Positions 7,709 to 12,308 of a stretch of DNA of 12,308 nucleotides are shown one piece after another. Origin of the DNA: Hyphomicrobiales bacterium (lineage in GTDB: Bacteria > Pseudomonadota > Alphaproteobacteria > Rhizobiales > Afifellaceae). Position numbers and translations under genes: made by a program. Location: assembly GCA_013812985.1 (NCBI GenBank), contig JACCSN010000749.1, positions 1 to 12,308 of the forward strand, in the 5' to 3' direction. Positions within the stretch are counted from its first letter, which is position 1; each line of letters starts with the position of its first letter. The notes under the pieces are model-generated. The model made no database searches, had not been told where the DNA came from, and saw only the letters and a program-made list of their open reading frames with translations.

Positions 7709-7738
7709 CTTGACCCGCGATCGGCCAAACTTGACAGG
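7709..7738. promoter_or_regulatory. Candidate AraC-type operator: CTTGACCCG / CTTGACAGG 21 bp apart
   Basis: CTTGACCCG (7709-7717) and CTTGACAGG (7730-7738) lie exactly 21 bp apart, in the same orientation and spacing as the perfect pair at 1557-1587. The site is about 150 bp upstream of the binding-protein start, in the 214-bp gap after the hydrolase gene. In both places the repeats have the same orientation relative to a minus-strand catabolic gene. Co-regulation by the AraC protein encoded at 1678-2754 is therefore likely. Confidence 0.6.
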
Positions 7739-7771
7739 AGCGCGACAGTCCGCCCCCAACAGCTCGAACGA

Positions 7772-8515
7772 TCAGAGCTTAAGGCTCGCCTTCAGCTCGG
7801 CGCTCGACATCACCTGGCAGTAGATCATGTTGATGATCTCGAGCTCCTTGTGATGCAGGTCGTCGGAGCCCGCGGCGCAGCAATCCTCCACGACGACGAC
7901 ATTGTAACTCTCATCCGCCAGGCTGCGGACCGTCGATGAGACGCACTGGTCGGTGAAGACGCCAGTGCACACGACATTGCGGATGCCGAGATTGTGCAGG
8001 AGTAGCCGAAGATTGCTGCCCGCGACCGCGCTATCGGTCATCTTGTGGATGACGATTTCCTCGCCCTGCGGCGCCAGCTCGTCGACCATCTGCGACTGCC
8101 AGTCGTCCTTCGGCAGGAGCAGGTCGTTCCAGCCGGGCTTGCGGTGGCTGAGCGAGCGCTCGCGGCCATGGCGCGTGTGGCTGGCGATGCGGGCGAAGAG
8201 GCAGTCCATACCCGCCGCCCGGAACCGGTCGAGCAGATCCCGGGTGTTCGGGATGACCCTTGATTCCAGCCTTTCGTGGAACGGCTTCCAGGCGTCGTAG
8301 CGGGCTTGGGCTTCGGCGGACAGCGTATCGCGGTCCGGCCGCTCCCGATAGGCGTTCTGGACATCGATCACCAGCAGCGCCGTCTCGCTCGGCTCTAGAT
8401 GCAAGTCGGGCGGCTCGGGCGCGTCCGGTAGTAGATCGAGCGGTAGTCGGTCTTCCAGTTCATCCCTTGTCCAGCCGATATCAGAACCTGAACTTGAACA
8501 GGCCGCGGCGCTCAT
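7772..8515 (-). CDS. Isochorismatase-fold cysteine hydrolase
   Basis: This 247-residue protein belongs to the cysteine hydrolase superfamily that includes nicotinamidase, ureidoacrylate amidohydrolase, N-carbamoylsarcosine amidase and biuret hydrolase. The expected catalytic triad is visible: Asp51 in LLVIDVQNAY, Lys158 in VIHKMTDSA and Cys191 in GVFTDQCVSSTVRSL. Because the Cys is present, amide or carbamoyl hydrolysis is more likely than isochorismate cleavage. About 40 residues precede the core. The ATG at 8515 lies inside the small-subunit gene, giving a 35-bp overlap; a GAGG lies only three bases before the ATG, so the exact start is uncertain. It is the last gene of the dehydratase operon and may release the diol, or an amine, from an imported amide. 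The substrate is unknown. Confidence 0.85.
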   Translation of the reverse strand: MSAAACSSSGSDIGWTRDELEDRLPLDLLPDAPEPPDLHLEPSETALLVIDVQNAYRERPDRDTLSAEAQARYDAWKPFHERLESRVIPNTRDLLDRFRAAGMDCLFARIASHTRHGRERSLSHRKPGWNDLLLPKDDWQSQMVDELAPQGEEIVIHKMTDSAVAGSNLRLLLHNLGIRNVVCTGVFTDQCVSSTVRSLADESYNVVVVEDCCAAGSDDLHHKELEIINMIYCQVMSSAELKASLKL

Positions 8516-8909
8516 AGACCTCGGCCGCTTCTTCGACGAAAGCCGCTATGCGTTCGGCCCTGTAGGTCTCCCGCAGCGTCCGCGCGGCTTCCAGCAGCGG
8601 TTGCTTGTCCGCGGCGCGGCCCGGACGGAGCAGTTCGTAAACCTTCATGATGAAGTCCTGCGGGATGTCGACCAGCTCGGCCGAGCGCTCGAAATTGGCG
8701 GCCAGCATCGGCCGACCGGCCGCGCGCGCAATCTCGGCCTGCAGGCGCAGCGCGTCCGGCGTGATCCTCAGATCCTCCAGCCCGACCTCGCCGGCGACCA
8801 GCCGGTCAAGGGTGATCTCGTCAAGCCGCCGGCCGCGGCGCGTGCGGATCAATTCCGGCCGCTTCTCTGCGATCGGGTAATCCGCAACCGTCAGCTTGCC
8901 GTCGCCCAT
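8481..8909 (-). CDS. pduE: Diol/glycerol dehydratase small (gamma) subunit
   Basis: This 142-residue protein matches the small subunit of coenzyme B12-dependent diol dehydratase. Visible family landmarks include YPIAEKRPELIRT, GRRLDEITL, DLRITPDALRLQAEIA, NFERSAELVDIPQDFI, YELLRPGRA and the C-terminal YERRGLF. It is shorter than the Klebsiella subunit (about 170 residues) because the variable N-terminal extension is missing. In microcompartment-associated enzymes such N-terminal extensions help solubility or packaging; the absence here fits a cytosolic enzyme. The ATG at 8909 lies 19 bp inside the end of the large-medium fusion gene, with GGGAG and GAGGGC upstream. The two subunits are therefore probably made in coupled amounts. 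Confidence 0.93.
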   Translation of the reverse strand: MGDGKLTVADYPIAEKRPELIRTRRGRRLDEITLDRLVAGEVGLEDLRITPDALRLQAEIARAAGRPMLAANFERSAELVDIPQDFIMKVYELLRPGRAADKQPLLEAARTLRETYRAERIAAFVEEAAEVYERRGLFKFRF

Positions 8910-11170
8910 GCCCTCGCTCCCGCCAGCTGCATCTCGATCTCTTCCGGCGCAGCGCCTTCCTCGATCAGCGATGTCTCGATCGCGTAGATCAGCGCGACGC
9001 GGGCATGGTAGCGGGAGCCCATCGCCTCGCCGCGCGTCGCCACCACGACCGGCTCGGGCAGGTCGCCCGACGCGTGTTGCGCCGCGTTGAAGCCGAGTTG
9101 GCGATAATGCGCCAGGCTAGTGATCGGCGCGTTGGAGAAGAGCTCCAGATTGTTGTGCGGCAAGCGGTCGACCTGGTGGATCACCGCGGTCCCCTTGGCC
9201 TGAATGCCGATGCCGATGCCAGATCCGGAAAGACGGGCGGCGGACAGGCCGAGGAACGATGTGTCGGCCGTGTGCCGCATGCGCACGAAGCGCGCCGTCC
9301 CGCCGCCTGCTTCAACGCCTGAGGCAATGGCATCCAGAAGCTCCGAAACGGCAATGCCGCTCAGCGTGCGAAACAGTTTTATGCCGAACGCCGGAGAGAC
9401 GCCGATAACCACCTCATTCGCCTGGCCGCCCCAGACCGCCGGACCGATCGCACGGAACTCAACCTTCCGCTCGATCCCGGCGGCGTATTCCGCCTCTTCC
9501 GCCAGCACGGTCCTACGATCGAGCACATCGCGGATGGCGACGATCTCCTCGCGGCGCGCGGCGCTGAGCCGATAACCGGTGCCCGGGCCACGATAATCGT
9601 TCGGATCGTTGACGGCGCTGATGACGCGTCCGTCACGCACGATCGCCGCTGTTTGCAGGTAGTCACCCGAGACCCGCAGCTTGACCAGAAGCAGCAGATT
9701 CTCCGCCTCTGCTTCAAAGCCGCGCTTGTGCAGCGCCCGGATCACGTCGACGACGCTCACGCCGCGCAGGCGGATTTTTTCGGAGATGACGGCAACGTCG
9801 CGCGGCCGGTAACTGTCCGTCTCGTCGGAGCCGGACGCGGTCAGCACGCTTGAGCGCATGGCGGCCGTCGGCCGGGCGAGATCAAGTTCTTCCAAGACGG
9901 CGGAAATGGCGTCGAGCGCGCGCGCCCGGAGATCCAGGGCGCGATCCTCGCTGATCGGCGTCAGCCCGCCATCCGCTTCGAAATCGCGCTGCAGCACAAG
10001 AAAATCCTCCAGCTCCTCGCCATTCAGAAGCGACGGGTTGAAGGAGTTGTCGTATTTCAGGATGGACCCGAAGCCCGAGCAGATCAGGTCCGACCCGGCG
10101 ATCAGATAGGGCAGGATCTTGGCCCCGACGCGGATCTCCGATTCGGTGGGCCGGGCGTCGTTGCCGCTGGCGCATTCGAGGTCAAGCCACACGGCCAGCA
10201 GGTTTTCGGCCATCAGCTCCCGCATGCCGCCGGGCACGGTGGCGGTGAGCGGCGCCCCGTCGATGCCGCCGTTCTGCGTCCCCTGCACGCCCATGGCGCG
10301 CTGCATGCAGAGGCAGCGCGCTTCGAGATAAAGCATCGACTGCCGCTGGTGGAAGCCCATCAGCAGCTCGGAGCCCGCTCCCGAGGTGCAGCGCATCTTG
10401 ATGCCGCGCGAGGCATAGGCGGAGGCCAGGAACGCCTTCGACCACGGTGTGTCGTCGCCGTCGATGAAGGCGCGCTCCGTCCCGTAGACCGAAACGGTCT
10501 CGGCGTAGGAGGTGAAGCCGGCCATGCCGATCTGCAGCTCCTCCGCTTCCTCGCTGGAGCACTGGAACAGCGTCCCGGCGCGGCCGACCGACGCGCCCAC
10601 GCAGCAGCCCAGAGCATTGGCCCATGCATTGCGCGAGACGCGCATCGTCGTCTCGATCTCGTCGAAGCCGAGCCCCACGGCGATGGACGCATCGGCGGCC
10701 AGCTGCAGCGGATCGTCCTTGGCATTGGTGACATGGGCCTGGTTGCCCGGCGTCTTGCGCGCCCGCATCTTGGAATAGGCGAACGCGATCTCCAAGGCGT
10801 TCAGCCCGGCGACCACCTCGGCGAGCTTCGCCGGCGTCAGGCCATGGGCAAGGCGTACCAGCTCGGCGCGCGGCACGTTCATGTCGACCAGCATCCGCGC
10901 GATGGCCGGCGACGGTACCGCCATCGCCTCCGGCGCGACCGCCGGGTCGATGTGGTAGCGCGCCACGAAGAGGTCGATCATGTCGAAGTCGGCTTCCGCC
11001 ACTCCGTCGATCTCGGCGACCCGTCCCGCGTCTATGGTGATTCCCGGCTTCGGATCGTACGGACTCGCGAAAGCGGCGAACCCATTCTCCGGATCCTCGA
11101 TGGCGAACTTATCGAGCCGGAGCGGACGCTCATCCCAATCATCGAACCGCCCCCAGCGATTGGCGCCCAT
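8891..11170 (-). CDS. pduCD: Coenzyme B12-dependent diol/glycerol dehydratase, large and medium subunits fused
   Basis: This is a 759-residue chain; numbering below counts from the alternative ATG at 11173, one residue earlier. Residues 1 to about 558 are the large (alpha) subunit, a TIM-barrel radical enzyme that dehydrates a vicinal diol to an aldehyde. About 565-760 is the medium (beta) subunit (EVVIGVSPAFG at 587-597, LSGSGIGIGIQ at 648-658), which helps bind cobalamin. Relative to my memory of the Klebsiella enzyme there is a constant +4 offset. Gln145, His147, Glu174, Glu209, Glu225, Gln300, Asp339 and Ser366 match catalytic, substrate and potassium ligands. The equivalents of pocket residues Ser301 and Gln336 are Asp305 and Ala340. 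The medium part lacks the N-terminal leader that targets PduD to microcompartments. AAGGG lies five bases before ATG 11170, favouring the second of two tandem ATGs. The 3' end overlaps the small subunit by 19 bp. Confidence 0.94.
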   Translation of the reverse strand: MGANRWGRFDDWDERPLRLDKFAIEDPENGFAAFASPYDPKPGITIDAGRVAEIDGVAEADFDMIDLFVARYHIDPAVAPEAMAVPSPAIARMLVDMNVPRAELVRLAHGLTPAKLAEVVAGLNALEIAFAYSKMRARKTPGNQAHVTNAKDDPLQLAADASIAVGLGFDEIETTMRVSRNAWANALGCCVGASVGRAGTLFQCSSEEAEELQIGMAGFTSYAETVSVYGTERAFIDGDDTPWSKAFLASAYASRGIKMRCTSGAGSELLMGFHQRQSMLYLEARCLCMQRAMGVQGTQNGGIDGAPLTATVPGGMRELMAENLLAVWLDLECASGNDARPTESEIRVGAKILPYLIAGSDLICSGFGSILKYDNSFNPSLLNGEELEDFLVLQRDFEADGGLTPISEDRALDLRARALDAISAVLEELDLARPTAAMRSSVLTASGSDETDSYRPRDVAVISEKIRLRGVSVVDVIRALHKRGFEAEAENLLLLVKLRVSGDYLQTAAIVRDGRVISAVNDPNDYRGPGTGYRLSAARREEIVAIRDVLDRRTVLAEEAEYAAGIERKVEFRAIGPAVWGGQANEVVIGVSPAFGIKLFRTLSGIAVSELLDAIASGVEAGGGTARFVRMRHTADTSFLGLSAARLSGSGIGIGIQAKGTAVIHQVDRLPHNNLELFSNAPITSLAHYRQLGFNAAQHASGDLPEPVVVATRGEAMGSRYHARVALIYAIETSLIEEGAAPEEIEMQLAGARAWATAS

Positions 11171-11197
11171 CATGTCCCTTAGGGTAGAACCGTAGCA

Positions 11198-11217
11198 CGC
11201 GGGGTCTCGAGCCCGCG
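11198..11217. repeat. Inverted repeat upstream of the dehydratase gene
   Basis: CGCGGG (11198-11203) pairs with CCCGCG (11212-11217) across an 8-base loop in the roughly 110-bp gap between the second SDR stop and the dehydratase start. It could be a weak intrinsic stop or a leader stem-loop, but no U-run follows on the minus strand. A TTGACC that could serve as a -35 element lies further upstream (11249-11244), without a convincing -10. Confidence 0.3.
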
Positions 11218-11279
11218 GAAAGATTGGGCAGCAATCGCGACGGGGTCAACCGTGCAGTTCGGGGTCGCCGAACCGGCGG

Positions 11280-11648
11280 CTAAGAAACGCTCTCTCCCCC
11301 ATCGATCACGAGCGCGTGACCGGTCATGAAGGACGACCTGTCGGATGCGAGGAACAGGATCGCTTCCGCGATCTCCTCCACGCTGGCGAAACGGCCCATC
11401 GGGTTCTTGCCTTTCACATAGGCCAGAAGCGCATCGCGACCGCCCATCTGGCGGGTGAATGCGTCGTTGAACGGCGTGTCGACCCAGCCGGGACAGAGCG
11501 CATTCACACGCACATTGTGCTTCCCGTAGTCGATGGCGATCTGTTTCACCATCGCCACAGCGGCGTGTTTGGACGTCGCATAGGCAATCATCTCGTGGTC
11601 GTAGAAGACGCCCGAATTCGACGAGGTCACGATGATCGACCCGCGGCC
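11280..11648 (-). pseudogene. SDR-family oxidoreductase, N-terminal half missing
   Basis: The frame encodes the C-terminal 122 residues of a short-chain dehydrogenase. It begins at GRGSIIVTSS, which carries the catalytic Ser, and includes YATSK with the catalytic Tyr and Lys, RVNALCPGWVDTPF, GRFASVEEIAEAILFLASD and the closing FMTGHALVIDGG. A normal member has about 130 more residues upstream with the NAD(P)-binding TGxxxGxG motif. Here homology stops at 11648 and the frame hits TAG at 11651-11649. A GTG at 11630 could open a frame but lies inside the catalytic motif and would not give a working enzyme. The remnant lies about 110 bp upstream of the dehydratase gene on the same strand, so it was probably the first or an early gene of that operon. 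Truncation may be natural or due to assembly. Confidence 0.85.
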
Positions 11649-11650
11649 CT

Positions 11651-12308
11651 AACCTGATCGACGGCATCCACTTCGCCTCGTCCGACGAGGTCCACACCCT
11701 CGGCCGCCTTTACGAGACGCTGCTGCGCGAGATGCGCGACGCCGCGGGGGACTCGGGCGAGTTCTACACGCCTCGGTCGGTCGTCCGGTTCATGGTCGAG
11801 GTGACGGACCCCAAACTCGGTGAAACCATCCTCGACCCGGCCTGCGGCACCGGCGGCTTTCTGACTGAATCCTACATGCACCTCGAGCGCCAGACCGACA
11901 CGGTCGAGAAACGCCGCATCCTGCAGGAAGACAGCTTTCGCGGCGGCGAGGCAAAGTCGCTGCCGTTCCTGCTGTCCCAGCTCAACCTCCTGCTGCACGG
12001 ACTCCACGCCCCGCGCATCGACCCCGGCAATGCCCTGCGCTTCCGCCTGGCCGAAATCGGCGAGGATCAGCGCGTCAACGTCATCCTGACCAACCCGCCC
12101 TTCGGCGGCGAGGAGGAGGCGGGCATCCTCAACAACTTCCCCGAGGATCGGCGCACGGCCGAAACGGCGCTGCTGTTCTTGCAACTGATTATGCGGCGGT
12201 TAAAACGCGCAGGGCGCGGACGGGCGGCTGTCGTTGTTCCGCACGGTACCCTGTTCGGCGATGGCATCTCGGCGCGGATCAAGGCCGACCTTCTGGAAAA
12301 GTTTAACC
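11651..12308 (+). pseudogene. hsdM: Type I restriction-modification DNA methyltransferase (HsdM), N-terminus missing, 3' end off window
   Basis: The plus-strand frame encodes 219 residues of an N6-adenine methyltransferase of the HsdM family. Motif order is SSDEVHTLGRLYETLL, then GEFYTPR (about 37-42), the SAM-binding DPACGTGGF (62-70), LNLLLHG (about 111-117), the catalytic NPPF (148-151), and VVPHGTLFGDG (about 195-205). HsdM proteins are about 500 residues, with roughly 150 residues before the point where this one starts. No usable start codon lies upstream in frame: a TGA is at 11633-11635, and the first in-frame ATG (11735) is well inside the domain. The left break coincides with the break in the opposing SDR gene. 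The right side leaves the window still open, so hsdS and hsdR may follow. It methylates DNA in the intact system and has no role in the catabolic locus. Confidence 0.88.

Noticed and set aside
8805..8825. Two GTCAAG copies (CTTGAC on the minus strand) inside the small-subunit gene, as a third operator
   Set aside because: Spacing is 15 bp rather than 21, the flanking bases do not match, and they lie inside coding sequence for conserved residues.
11280..11630. A complete short SDR gene starting at GTG 11630
   Set aside because: The start would fall within the catalytic-Ser motif and leave no cofactor-binding domain. In-frame homology continues upstream to 11648.
11627..12184. Minus-strand open frame of 185 codons across the junction
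   Set aside because: It is antisense to the HsdM fragment, which has clear DPACGTGG and NPPF motifs on the plus strand.

Overview
The window is GC-rich, gene-dense DNA. Overlapping genes, Shine-Dalgarno-led starts and family resemblances suggest an alphaproteobacterium, probably of the Rhizobium/Mesorhizobium type; this assignment is an inference. Nearly everything from 1 to about 11,650 looks like one catabolic locus. It is built around a coenzyme B12-dependent diol dehydratase that carries no sign of a bacterial microcompartment.

Layout. At 2-1462 (minus) is an almost complete CoA-acylating aldehyde dehydrogenase that runs off the left edge. Divergent from it is an AraC-family regulator (1678-2754, plus). 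The regulator converges, with abutting stop codons, on an operon read leftward: a Tat-exported polyamine-type binding protein (6394-7557), its ATPase (5227-6294), two permeases (4361-5227 and 3546-4364) and an SDR dehydrogenase (2755-3522). Upstream, also on the minus strand, is a second set: a dehydratase with large and medium subunits fused in one 759-residue chain (8891-11170), the small subunit (8481-8909) and an isochorismatase-fold cysteine hydrolase (7772-8515). These three overlap one another. The C-terminal half of a second SDR lies before them (11280-11648).

At about 11,649 the locus stops abruptly. The second SDR has lost its N-terminal half and is joined head to head, with no spacer, to a plus-strand HsdM (type I restriction DNA methyltransferase) that has also lost its N-terminus. 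This is either a natural deletion or rearrangement scar or an assembly chimera.

How the genes may work together (inference). The ABC system imports a small, probably cationic compound. The hydrolase may release or trim a diol, and the dehydratase converts a vicinal diol to an aldehyde. The acylating dehydrogenase turns the aldehyde into an acyl-CoA, and the SDRs supply oxidation or reduction steps. Two points favour a substrate other than plain 1,2-propanediol. All catalytic residues of the dehydratase are conserved, but two residues that line the substrate pocket in the Klebsiella enzyme (Ser301 and Gln336) are replaced by Asp and Ala. The transporter is also of the polyamine class.

A matched pair of direct repeats (CTTGACAGG type, 21 bp apart) lies both in the regulator/aldehyde-dehydrogenase divergent region and upstream of the binding-protein gene. 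It probably marks the AraC regulon. The dehydratase reactivase and a cobalamin adenosyltransferase are not in the window.
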